This document shows positions 33,353 through 44,900 of a stretch of 64,000 bases of DNA, piece after piece. The notes below the pieces were generated by a model. It was not told the DNA's origin. It did no database searches and saw nothing but the letters and a program-made list of their open reading frames with translations. The translations under genes and the position numbers were made by a program. How positions within the stretch are numbered: position 1 is the first letter of the stretch; the number at the start of each line of letters is the position of its first letter. Location: contig CM041292.1 of assembly GCA_023052935.1 (NCBI GenBank), forward strand, positions 112,249,436-112,313,435. Reading direction: 5' to 3'. Source of the DNA: Piezodorus guildinii. Its lineage: Eukaryota; Arthropoda; Insecta; Hemiptera; Pentatomidae.

Positions 33353-33815
33353 GATGTAGAAAAATTATTAACTAAATCACGACGTTAGCGAATTAAAAGT
33401 AGAAGACACCATGACCAGATTGCCGTGACTATGTGCCCATAGAACTAAAAAAAAAATCTGCTCACAACTCTTGTTCTAATCACTGATTTAAAACATCTGA
33501 AAATATTAGAACTATTTTGTTTGCAAATAAAATTAAAAGCCATTCATGAAATAAAATATGATGAACTTTTATGACCAGGCATAATTTTTATAATTTTGGT
33601 GTTCAATATTATTAATTATATTTAATCATAATAATTAATACAAAAATAACATCAATTTTATGAATGTTAATTAACTTTAAATGTTATTTACTGTTCATAC
33701 TATCATTTATTAGTGGCTTTTTGGTCTATTATTTTCAACGATGAATTTTCGTAACCGACTAACAATAGATTAGCTATCCCCCCTCCAAAAAATTAATGTT
33801 TTACTCTTCAAGATA

Positions 33816-35067
33816 TTGGGTTGTTTCACATGAAATGTCCGTTTTTATAGTTTCTGAAATATATAAAGGATTTTGCAGGTCTCTGTTGTTTTCTTCCGAA
33901 TGTTTACATATTTAAAGTAAACAGTTACTAATCCTCTACCTTTGTATTATAAACATTAGCTTCCCAATCAATTCCCCACTTTTTAGTATACCTCCAAATA
34001 TGAACATGAAAAGTTTAAACTCGGCCATTCAGGCTGAGGCCGCTAGAAATATTAGCAACGCGTTTGGGGAAGGGAGTGTTAATGAACGGACCATTCGCCG
34101 TCGGTTTGCTAAGTTTTCAGCTGGGGATACCGACTTGGAAAACTTGCCCTAAGGAAGACCTCCGTCCGTAATAGACAACGATGTACTCAAACATACAGTA
34201 GAAGAAAACCCCTACCAAACAGTTAAAGGACACTCAGCACAACTAAATGCAAGTGCATCTACCGTTTCCAGACATTTAAAGTGTATTGGGAAAGTAAAAA
34301 CGCTCGATACATGGGTACCTCATGATCTCACTGAGCGGCAGCAATTGAAACGCCTTGAGGCCTGCGTTTCTTTGCTTGCGAGGCAAAAAACCGAGCCTTT
34401 CCTTGAAAGAATAATTACCTGCGATGAAAAATGGATCGCATATGACAATCAGCGACGGGGCAGTGGTTGAACATCGACGAAACCCCGGGGCAAATGCCAA
34501 AACCGAATTTGCGTCCCGAAAAATTGATGGTTACAGTATGGTGGTCGATGGCTGGGATAATTCATTATTCCTTTTTTACTAGAGGTGAAACCATTACCTC
34601 TACAACGTACTGCAATGAAATTGACCAAATGAACACAAAATTATTTAAAAAACGACCTGGATTGGTAAATCGGAAGGGTCCCCTACTCTTACGCGACAAC
34701 GCTAGACCCCATGTTTCAAAACATACCGTGCAAAAATTGAAAGAATTGGGCTATGAAGTTCTTCCGCACCCACCATATTCTCCCGTCTTGTCACCGACAG
34801 ATTACCACCTGTTCAGGAATTTAGACAACTTCGTCAAAGGAAAACTTTTTTAAAATGATGATCAAGTGAAAAGTGCGTTTTCAGATTTTGTTTCACTTCA
34901 AAGCTCAGAGTTTTTCAGTTCAGGGATAAAAAAGTTGATGTCACGTTGGGAAAAATGTGTAGAAAATGAAGGTAAATACTTCGAATAAAATTATCTTGTT
35001 TTCATATCGTATTTTTAATAAAAATCCTTTACCTTGAAAACGGACATTTCATGTGACACAACCCAGA
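33816..35067 (+). mobile_element. Mariner element, near full length (about 1.25 kb)
   Basis: The left end TTGGGTTGTTTCACATGAAA is matched at the right end in inverted form (ends ...TGACACAACCCAG) with a few differences. TA precedes the left end. The length fits a complete mariner. It contains one broken transposase gene, and a fragment of the same family sits at 25.1-25.4 kb. Confidence 0.88.
34000..34988 (+). pseudogene. Mariner transposase (D,D34D), disabled
   Basis: From ATG at 34000 the frame gives the helix-turn-helix half (AEAARNISNAFGEGSVNERT ... RRRFAKFSAGDTDLENLP) and then TAA. The same frame continues with STVSRHLKCIGKVKTLDTWV and ITCDEKWIAYDN, which holds the first catalytic Asp. 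A frameshift near 34467 leads to NIDETPGQ...MVTVWWSMAGIIHY, LLRDNARPHV and SPVLSPTDYHLF, with the second and third Asp 34 residues apart. A TAA at 34851 precedes the last 45 codons, which end at 34988. The initiator MNMKSLNSAIQ looks shortened compared with other mariners. Confidence 0.88.
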
Positions 35068-36537
35068 ATATACTAGGCGTCAAAAGAGTTTTGGTAGTAC
35101 CTTGGAATTTATTTATTAGAATTAATTTTTAAAAATTGCAATCATTTAATAAAATGATAAGATAACATAACAATAATGACATGGCAAAAACTTCTCTATA
35201 CACAAAAGTTACCCATTAGTAATTAGTAATCCATAAAAAAGTACCCATCAGGAACCGAAGGTATAGAGGTTCTTAAATGCGCCACTTCGACTCCATGCTT
35301 ATTCACAATGGACATGATATAGCCGGAATGACATGGAATTTCGAATTGGAACTTAAATCATAATTAGAACCTCATTAGTTATATTATGTATCCATTAGGA
35401 ATCGAAGTTATAGCGTTTCAAAGCAAACCGGATGTGTGTCACTGGCCCAGCACTCAAGGAATTTCGAGTTGAAAATTATACCCAGAATTCGTACCGAATT
35501 CGTACTCAAGAATTAGAATCAGTAGCCTGGAGGATCCGAATTTATATGCAGGAAATTTCGAGATTGAACTTATATTATATTATATTAAGATAATATTACT
35601 TGGTCGTAAAAGTTTAGAATTAGTACCCCTCAGGAACCGGAGTTATTACGTCAAATATCTCAAAACTACGTGCTTTATGTTAGATTTACTTGGAATTTCG
35701 ATTTGAAACTTATCTGATAGTTAGTTTCTAAGTACTATTACTTTATCGTAAAATTTTAGAATTATTACATATCAGGAACCGGAGTTATTATGTCAAATAC
35801 TCAACCTTGTCTGATCCATGAAAGATTTACATAGCTTAGGGCTGTCTGCTCTATTTAAGATTTACTTGAAATTTTTTAAGAGATTCTTTTTTATCTTTCC
35901 ATTTGTGTTTCCATATTTATATTTTGTTTTGTTTTGTATTTATAGATTTATTTATTATTACTTTTTTTTCTTCACATTTGTAAATAAAAAATAATATTTG
36001 GTCTCTCGGCCAGACTTTTTATATTAAAGTGTTTATTTACTGAGCAGCCAGTACACCAAATGTGATCCCAGTTGCATTAAGTTGTAGCATTTAACATCAT
36101 TACGTAAGACTGCTAAATTTTATGATTCCTTGCACAAATCTCTTCTGAGGCGGAAGTAACTACATTAAGGTTTTTTTTTCCATGAATGGATGGCATTGGC
36201 AGACACCATACAGCCATTTTATATATTAAGGTTAACCTGAGAAAAGGAGTTAGATGCTAATTGATTTTATGTTGCCTCTAAACCACGAGCTTTTCCCTCA
36301 GTTTTATCGAGAGACAATTCTTATTATAGTAGCTTCATCCGAATATTGGAATTAATACCTCGAATAAAATAATCACGAATTATTTTTTATCTATGAGTTG
36401 CAGCTTATTCAAATTTGCATTCCCAATTAACAATGATAGCTGAAATACCTGATGATATTCTTTAATGGATTCATACGGAACTTGTTCCCTAGAGGGGAGA
36501 TTATACTCACGAAAATTAAGTTTGTAGGTCTTAGATA
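35068..36537. other. Intergenic DNA with degenerate tandem repeats
   Basis: Between about 35240 and 35800 a motif CAGGAACCGGAGTTATTA (degenerate) recurs at about 35248, 35393, 35629 and 35772, each followed by ATATC/AAAC and a block with GGAATTTCGA.TTGAA. The period is close to 140-145 bases, with one double interval. No gene was found here. Confidence 0.5.
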
Positions 36538-38206
36538 CAGTAGCTCACAGTGATAAGGATACACCTACTATATTTCTTTATAATACAACTATAATAATAC
36601 TAATACTATATAAATATGTCAAAAATAACTTATTGAGCTTATTTTTTTATGACCTATAACTGTATATGGAATGAGAATACATTCTTGATTACAGATTAAC
36701 TCTCCTAGCTCTCTAGCATTAGCAATGGATTAAATAAAGCTACATAAGGGGATTACAAAGCTTTGACCTATCTCACAGTGAAAATGATACATCACTCATG
36801 TTGTCATTGTTTACACCACTCATTGTTTTTAATCTGTTTTAGTTCTATCCAGGCTTTCAGTGTCTTCTGTGCTATCAGTCTCTAAGACAATTTTATTATA
36901 TTATTTTGTGATTGTTTTTGTTTTATTATAATGTGTCGGCACACAACGGTAAGAGAAAGAGAACTCATTATACAACAGTTCAACAGAGGAAAATCGTATC
37001 GAGAAATTGGCGAACTTTTTCAGAAAAGTCATGCAACAGTACAACATATTGTCGAAAGATATAAAAGGGAAAATAGGCTTTTAATAAGAAGAGGAAAAGC
37101 CCCATAAAGATACTTTTCGATGCTGACGAAAGGTGGATTCTGAGATATGTAAAAAAAAAAAAAAAACCAAGAATGAGTGAACCAAAAATTGCAATTTAAG
37201 TGGAATATTATTTAAAGAATATTGTTCGTGCAGAAACTGAGCGTCGCCTCCTACGGAAACACAATTTTCATGGTAGAGTTGCTTGGAAAAAGCCGTTCAT
37301 TAGTAAAAAATATCAAAAAGACCGGCTAAAATTTGCAAATGAGCACATTTCCAAAGATTGTGACTTTTGGAAAAAGTTTATTTTAGCTGATGAAAGCAAA
37401 TTTAACATTTTTGGGTCGAATGGACGTGGATACGTTTGGAGAAAACCAGGGGGAGCATTTTCTAAGCAAAATCTCTTACCGACTGTGAAACATGGAGGTG
37501 GGAGTGTGATGGTGTGGGGATGTATGGCAGCTTCTGGTGTGGGAAATCTGCATTTCATAGAAGGTATAATGGATAAACATTGATATGTGGACATATTAAG
37601 GCAAAATCTGAAGGTATGTGCTGAAAAACTTGGATTAAAAGATATTTTTACTTTTTACCAAGATAATGACCCCAAGCATTCTTTGTTGATAGTGAAAGAA
37701 TGGCTTACATTTAACTGTCCCAAACTTGTAAAGACACCTGCGCAGTCACCAGATTTAAATGTCATTGAACATTTGTGGGCAAAATTGGAGACAGAAATTT
37801 GAAAACATTATATCACAAACAACGAAAATCTAAAAAAGGCACTCTTGGAAGAATGGGAGAAAATTAGCAAAGATTTTACCCAAAAACTTGTGGAATCCAT
37901 TCCAAACTGCTTAAGAGAAGTAATTAATAACAAAGAACTTGCAACAAGATATTAAAGATATATAGAATTGCTTTTAAATTGAATTTTATTAAAGTGTATC
38001 ATTTTCACTGTGAGGTCTGGAATTTCATTTTGTTATTTTTATGCTCAGGCATTATTAATTATTGTTTAAGAGATATATTTATTTTTTTCTAGATAAAATG
38101 TGTAATATTTTAGGGAGAACCTTTTTCAAAAAAATATATTTTTGTACATAATAAATGAACATTTTGTGAAATTTGTATGGTGTATCATTTTCACTGTGAG
38201 CTACTG
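36538..38206 (+). mobile_element. Tc1-like DNA transposon with IR/DR ends (1.67 kb)
   Basis: Outer inverted repeats (left starts CAGTAGCTCACAGTGATAAG; right is its near complement ending ...GAGCTACTG) are flanked by TA at 36536-36537 and 38207-38208. The core CTCACAGTGAAAATGATACA recurs inside each end at about 36771 and 37995-38014, giving an IR/DR pattern. It contains one broken transposase. Confidence 0.9.
36931..37955 (+). pseudogene. Tc1-like transposase (DD34E), disabled
   Basis: From ATG 36931 the frame reads MCRHTTVREREIIIQQFNRG and KSYREIGELFQKSHATVQHI, a paired-type DNA-binding region. Stops and a frameshift lie near 37107-37200 (including an A run). Then come VEYYLKNIVRAETERRLLRK, FILADESKFNIFG (first Asp), VKHGGGSVMVWGCMAASGVG, TGA at 37581, FYQDNDPKHS (second Asp) and SPDLNVIEHLW, with the Glu 34 residues after the Asp. 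A TGA at 37800 precedes the C-terminal part, which ends at 37955. The DD34E spacing and motif order identify Tc1. Confidence 0.9.
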
Positions 38207-38296
38207 TATATCGATTTCAAAAAAGCTATAGCTATGGAGAATGTTTCAATTTGAAAGATTATTTGGAGTTATGATGGGTTTTTCCATTGTGGTAAC

Positions 38297-38543
38297 TTCA
38301 TTTTACTGTGGCTAATCGGACGATGTAGCCTACAGTAGAAATCCTAAATTTCACCTATCCAGGTTTAATTAGTGGTCTTTATCGAGCACGTGACAACGTA
38401 CAGGCTCGGGACCAATATTATGTGTCCCCTCCTTAGGACGGCATAAGCAAGGATTTCTTACTTTCTTTGAAAAATACCAGAGCCATTTGTCGGGTTCGAA
38501 CCCTCGACTCTGGGTATACTAGCTACCATACCACAGGTGCCCC
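38297..38543 (-). repeat. tRNA-derived SINE, family A
   Basis: On the minus strand it starts GGCACCTGTGGTATGGTAGC (box A-like), has GTCGAGGGTTCGAACCCGAC with a perfect box B (GGTTCGAACCC), then the family body ending near the ACTGTGGCTAATCGGA block. This is the copy with the best-preserved box B. Confidence 0.8.
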
Positions 38544-38990
38544 AAAAATGAATAGCAGAGAGAGTAACTAGAAGTCATCGCTTACCATTATAGTTGTGCT
38601 TAAGAAAAGATTTTTTTTAAGTTTTAAACCAATACTTCCGTTCGGTGTTGCGTGTGCGGGACGGGGTCAGTCAAATGTGTCATGTTTCAAAAATCGGTCC
38701 ATGGATAAAAAAAAAAAAATAGATGAACTTATTTTTATAAAACCTCTAGAATAGTTATTATTTCAGGTTACAGTAAGAATAATACATTTTATACTAATTA
38801 ACATCAAAGTATAAGGTTCATGTAACAAATGTACGATAATATAACACCAATTTTTTTTTTTTAATGTTTAACAATATTAAGTTCTTTGTCTCTTTACCTC
38901 TAACTTTTATTTCTACTTGGTTTACATTTGGAGGTTACTGTTAGCGTCAGGTTTCTCAGTTATCTTAAAATTTCTTCCTAGGTTTAGGAA
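38544..38990. other. Region upstream of the FAM234 gene
   Basis: AT-rich with two T/A runs. It should hold the promoter and 5' UTR, but no element could be singled out. Confidence 0.3.
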
Positions 38991-41900
38991 ATGATAGGTA
39001 GCCCGAAAATTTCTGTGAAAGACAGTTTTGAGGATGATGAAATGAGTGATGATATAGAAGATGAAGTGTTTATTCGGGATGGAAAAAATGGTTTCAAATT
39101 TGATGATGAAATAGGTGTTAAAAGACCTCTTATGGCTCCCAGAAGAAAATTTAAGTACAATAATCTTCATTCTCCAAGATGCAAGAAACCTTTCCCTATA
39201 GGTTTACGAATTCAGTGTAACTATGGAATCACATTTATTGCTATATTTTTGGGTATGACTGGTGTTACCTATATTCATACTTTATTATTTTTAATTCTTA
39301 CCTAAAGTGTTACCAGAAATGTGTTCAAATTTGCAGGTATTACCTTAGGAGTCATTATTATGTTCAATCTAATGTCCAGTCCTTTGGATCAATTGAGGCA
39401 GTGGGCTATCACCAGGAAAAATGATTTGACTGTTGTTCCATGTTCTGACTTTAGAACTCAACATATTTGGCAAAAATCATTTTCTCAACTAAAAACAGAA
39501 TCTGCGCTTACATCTTTTGATGCTAATGGTGACAATATTTTGGATATCGTCATAGGGTTCTCCACAGGTACAATAGTACTTACAATATAACTTATGTTAT
39601 TAATATAATACAATTATTATAATATGCATAAAATAACATAATATACTGACTACGGTGGGCAACATTTATTTTTCTCCAGTATGTGACATAGAAACATGTC
39701 TTGAGGAACTATATAGTGTTATTTCAACGATCCATAAAAACTTCCCATCAACCTGTTTAGTCTTATAGAGGGTATATAACAGCCATGTTGGGATTTTAAA
39801 TGACCTAGAGGAGGAAGTTCTACAGGAGGATCAAATCTTTACCCTGAAAAGTTTACTCTACTCTCAATCATAAATAGGCGAGGCAGACTATTGGTGGAAG
39901 CCATTGAATCTTCAGGTCTTTTTATGCAATGTTTCCTCCCTCAAAGATAGGCCGGGGAAGTACACCTTCACATCAAGTCTTGGGAGACGCACAATAGACC
40001 TGTGCGGATAAATTATTATTGTATAGATATATTTGCAAATATGAGTGTGATATCTCTGTGATTACATTGATCACTTGGCTTGCAGTACTTTTTTATACTT
40101 TCCCTCTATATACTCTCTCTTGAATCTTTTTTCAAATAAAAAGTAAAGATACCAAATGTTTTGTACTGACTCCTGATTGGCCTTATTCAGCTTGAGACAC
40201 CTTATTTTCACCGACTCTCTTATCAAAAATATTCTTTTATCACTGCAGTTCACAATAGCTTCTAATAGTTGAGATTTTTTCGTCGGGATACCGACCCTGT
40301 TTTTTTCATGTTTTTTTTTTTTTTTTTTTTTTATGAGCCATAAATCACTTGGGTCATTTTTGCCTTATAGCAGTTTGGTAAAAGGATAAAGTATTATAGT
40401 CTATTGTACAAGCCTGCCTCTCGTAGGAAGTCAAAAAGTTTTGCAGTTTTATGTATGTTGTAAGTCAGTGTCGATTGAAAAATGTGCTGTGTATCATAAG
40501 CCCAACTCTCTGACAAGATGTGCTTTACGGTAATCAGACAATGTACATTGGGCAGTCCATAGGAGGTTCCCGTGTCATGAGATAGCCGTGAGTTTGTCGG
40601 GTGTGTACAATGCACAGGCATGCCAGGATAACCTCTTTGCTTTTGTCGTTGGGAGGAATGCCAATGAGAGATGTCACTTCTTACTTCTCTTAACTTGTTG
40701 TTAGTCGTGTTGTGCCAAATCTGTCGCCATTTCATCTGAATCCACTGCTTGATGACAGTAACATAATCCCCAACTGGCACCCCAATAAGCGGAATGCCAT
40801 CTGCTATTGCTTGCTTGGCTGCACAATCTGTGATTTCATTGCCAACTATACCGCAGTGGGTCGGTATCCTGACGAAAAAATCTGAACTATTAGAAGCTAT
40901 TGTGAACTGCAGTGATAAAAGAATATTTTGAATAAGAGAGTTGGTGAAAATAAGGTGTCTCAAGCTGAATAAGGCCAATCAGGAGTCAGTACAAAAAATA
41001 ACCTGGGTTGTTTTAGTGGAGTGAACAGCATTTAAAGTTTTATTAATTTCAACCAGTTCTGCGGTATAGTTGCTATAGAGTGGAGAAAGAGAAAACAAAT
41101 GTTGCCTGCTATCACACACGACCGATGCTCGCACACTTGAGGAACTCTTAGAGCCATCAGTATATACCAGGTGTAGAAGTATGATACCGAAATTTCCGTA
41201 TGGATGGTACTCGCTATCACTTTAGAGACTGTAAGATCGTTTCAGTAGCGACATCTTCACCTTTCATGATAATGCCCCCTCACACACAGCAAAACGAGTC
41301 ACTGATACGATCAAATGAGATAAGAATGAGTAGTTATATTCTATTTGAATGATGAAATGGTGTCGAGAGAGGCAGACGTTGAAGACTGTCAGGATGTTTG
41401 GAATGGCATTGGTGTTAGGGATCTTAATAGGTCATCTACATTGATGTTTAGTGAAACAAACATCAGGGAATTGAGATAATATGGAGTATGGGAGGTTGTT
41501 GGAAAGGTCTGGAGTAAGACAATGTCCAATTCTAGAAATAAAATCCAAACTAGAAAATTATTTTGAAAACATTGGTAACGATAGTTACAACAAAGTGAGT
41601 GAGAATCAAGATATAAGAATTAGTTAAGGGAAGTATGTAGTTTTAAGGTAGGGTAATTATCATCACTTGTTTGGAGAGTACGAGGGAGCAGCGTGGTCTA
41701 GTGTATAGAGCACTAGTCTACTGTTCTCTGGGTCCTGGGTTTGAATGGTAGTTGTGACATAATATTAATTATTCTGTTATTTCAGTGGTGAGATGATCCT
41801 AGGGTAAGGAGACCCTCCTGGGGCATACCCAGCCTCTATAAAGTGGGTTTCTGAAAATAGAGTAAAACCTGACGGTTGGTTCACCTCATTGCGATCTTTA

Positions 41901-44900
41901 TATATACTGAGCCCAAGACCCTTCATGAGTAGTAGAGGTATAGGTTTGGAGATCACAGTTAGTAGGGATGTTAGTGAAGACTTTCAGCATCAGGGAAGGC
42001 TTAGATGAAATTGTTGAAAAATCTTAAGGACTAATCATAGGCTTAAAGGCTATTAATGGGCATACTAAGCTGTTAGAGTTGGTGATTAGAGTTTTTGACA
42101 TATTAAGAATTGTTTTGACTACATTTTTGTAAATTTGGTGAAAGGCTGTGCTTAACTCAGGATCATGGGGAGTTATTGTTTGATGGATGTGAAATGAGAT
42201 TCGTTTATTATGAATTTTTGGTAAGTCTTGACAACAAAGATCAACTAAATTATAGAAAATGAGGTTTTATTCAATAGAGAGATTGATTTGTTTGGTTTTG
42301 TGTAGGTATTTAAAATGTTGATTAAAATAAGTGATGTTTAAATGTGTAGGATCATGTTTAGCAAGAAGGTAAGTAGTTAGTTAATTATATTTTCATTATT
42401 AATTTTATTGTTTGTTATTTTTCTTTATTAATTCTTGTATTTTCCTTTTCATTTTATCTGTTTTACCATTTACAATTATTGTTATTTACTCCTATTTCTC
42501 TGCAGAAAAATATTTATATCTTTTTGATTTATCTGATTGTTTCTAGCCCTTGAATTGCATGCTTTGGTCAATATGGCTAAATTTAATTAAATTTCATTAA
42601 TGATTCTTGATAGTCCTTAAAATTTTCACTTTTCATGCCTTTTTATTGTTATGGTTTGAAGTTTTCTAATGCATGTTTAATCATTTAAATTGCTTATTTA
42701 AATTTTTATTTATTTATTTCTTTTTTACTACTTGTTCTGTTGTTAAGAGAGAGTTTTTTGTTTTTTAAAATTATTATGTAAGATTTCACCTGTTATATTT
42801 CATTATCTATGTGATGGATAAAAAGTGATATTAATTTAGTTTTCTTTTATTTAGTCAGATATTGTAGTATATTAGTGCCTTGTATATTTCGTATATCAGT
42901 ATATTTATTAACAACTTTTGAAATTCATTAGTTGATTTCAACCTGTTACTTATATTTGAGGATTGGGTAAATTTATGATTCTGTTTGTTTTTTATTTGTT
43001 GTATAAGTAGGTGGTAATCAAGGAAAAAAAAAAAAGTTTAGAATTCGTTAAATATGTGGCGTAACTGATCATTCTTAATTCTACTCCTCGTTTATACCTT
43101 ACATTTTCTAAATGAGTATATTAAAATTTTCAGCTTGCTTTCGAATAGTTTGAAACTAGGAATATATCTCATTTAGAGAATGTCTTGGATTTCCGTGTCT
43201 TTGCTGGTTAAAAACTGCATATCATTAATTTTTAATGAATTAGTATATAAAGCATTTTATTAATTTATATGTTGGAGGCAGTTAATGGTGGTTTTCGGAA
43301 TGAGAATCGTTTAAAAAATATATTTATTTATAATAGGTGTATGGAAACTAGGTAGCAAACATAATGTCTTTTGTCTGATTATTCTAGAACAAATGACCAG
43401 GTTGTTAGGATTTAATATTATGTTTTGATTAACGTATTGAATTTATATGGTGACTCATTTAAATATTTCAAATATAAAATTGCAAGCTTAAAATTTAAAC
43501 AATCAAACGCCTCAAATTGACAATTATTTTGCTTAAAATTTCATGGAAAAGTTGTTTTTGGTATGAAAAGTGACTGTGACTCTATTAAAAGGTTATCTAA
43601 TTAAATAGTATCAGTTTTATGATTCAGAAACAATAATAGGCTTGTTAGATAGAAGCTTGTGACTTTTTTTTTCTTGGATCTTTTTAGTTATACCTTTAAA
43701 TTTTAATATATTTTTTTGTTTATTTATATTTTTAGTTCTTATTCTTATTTTATTGTTTTTTTTTTAATTTTTTTGATTTTTTTTTCATGTCTTAAGGTTA
43801 CTTCACTCATTATTTTTTTGATGAAACGCTTATATTTACTCCATAATTATGAATCGCTTGATCAGATTATGGTAAGTTTTTTAAATATTATTTTATTTTT
43901 TATTTATTCACTTAAGTTAATCTATGATTATTTAAGCAACCATTTTACTTAGTAAGTGCAAACAACTCATTAAAGTAATTGATCGTAAGTAGTATTTACA
44001 TTTATACTGAATAGTCCTGACTGTTATTAGAGCCTTTTGATGCTTTAGTTAATTTGTTTTTAAACATATTTAAGTTAATAAAATGCCTGTTTTGGTTTAT
44101 TATTTTCAATAATGAACCATTGAAATTGACAAAGAAAAAAAAATCCTTGTGCCCTGTACGAATTTATAAATACTAAAAATTGTCTGTTGTTAGTGCTGAT
44201 CAACAGAGAATTGAATTCACCGCAAAACAAAAAAAACACTCATTGAAATCAATTAAGAAATAGCAGAGATATATAGCATTTTGAACTTGGCAGTGGTGAT
44301 TGGCCATTTTCCTTGAATATAACTTGACTTATAAAGCTATGTTATACTTTTAAAGTTTGCCTATCCTGTTGTTATAAGGATAAGGATCATTAAAGATTCC
44401 TTGACATTGCACAGGTTTGGGACACATTATATGTTCCCCTCCATATTGCACTATTTGCCGACGACACTGCAATTCTAGCATCCTCATTTAAAATATCAGC
44501 TATCACCAAAAGACTAAAAGAAGCATTCATTAAAACCACGAAATACCTGAGTCAGTTGGGACTAAAAACCAACACAGAAAAAACTGAAGCAATAATCTTT
44601 ACAAAACGCAGACCCAGTCTTCCCTCTACTGTACAACTCAATGGGGTAACAATAGCCATTTCAAAACAAGTTAAGTATTTAGGAGTCACCCTGGACTATA
44701 AACTACTTTTCAAACATCACATAGACAATAAAATAAATAGTACCCGTAAATTATTATATAAAATGTACCCATACTTTAATAAACATTCAAAATTAACATA
44801 AAAAAACAAACTAATTTTATATAAATCTGTTATCAGGCCTTTAATTACATATGCATCCCCAGCCTGGAGTCTTACAAGCAAAACACATACTAAAAAATTG

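Noticed and set aside
38490..38540. tRNA-like box A and box B sequences suggesting a tRNA gene
   Set aside because: The same head occurs on a repeated body with A-rich tail at several sites, so these are tRNA-derived SINEs, and no cloverleaf of about 73 bases closes.
40394..41225. Host RNase H gene
   Set aside because: The domain has the non-LTR retrotransposon signature, is broken, and is part of an inverted LINE repeat.
43716..43952. Hydrophobic 78-codon ORF in FAM234 intron 2
   Set aside because: Phe/Ile/Leu content follows from T-rich sequence; no conserved pattern.
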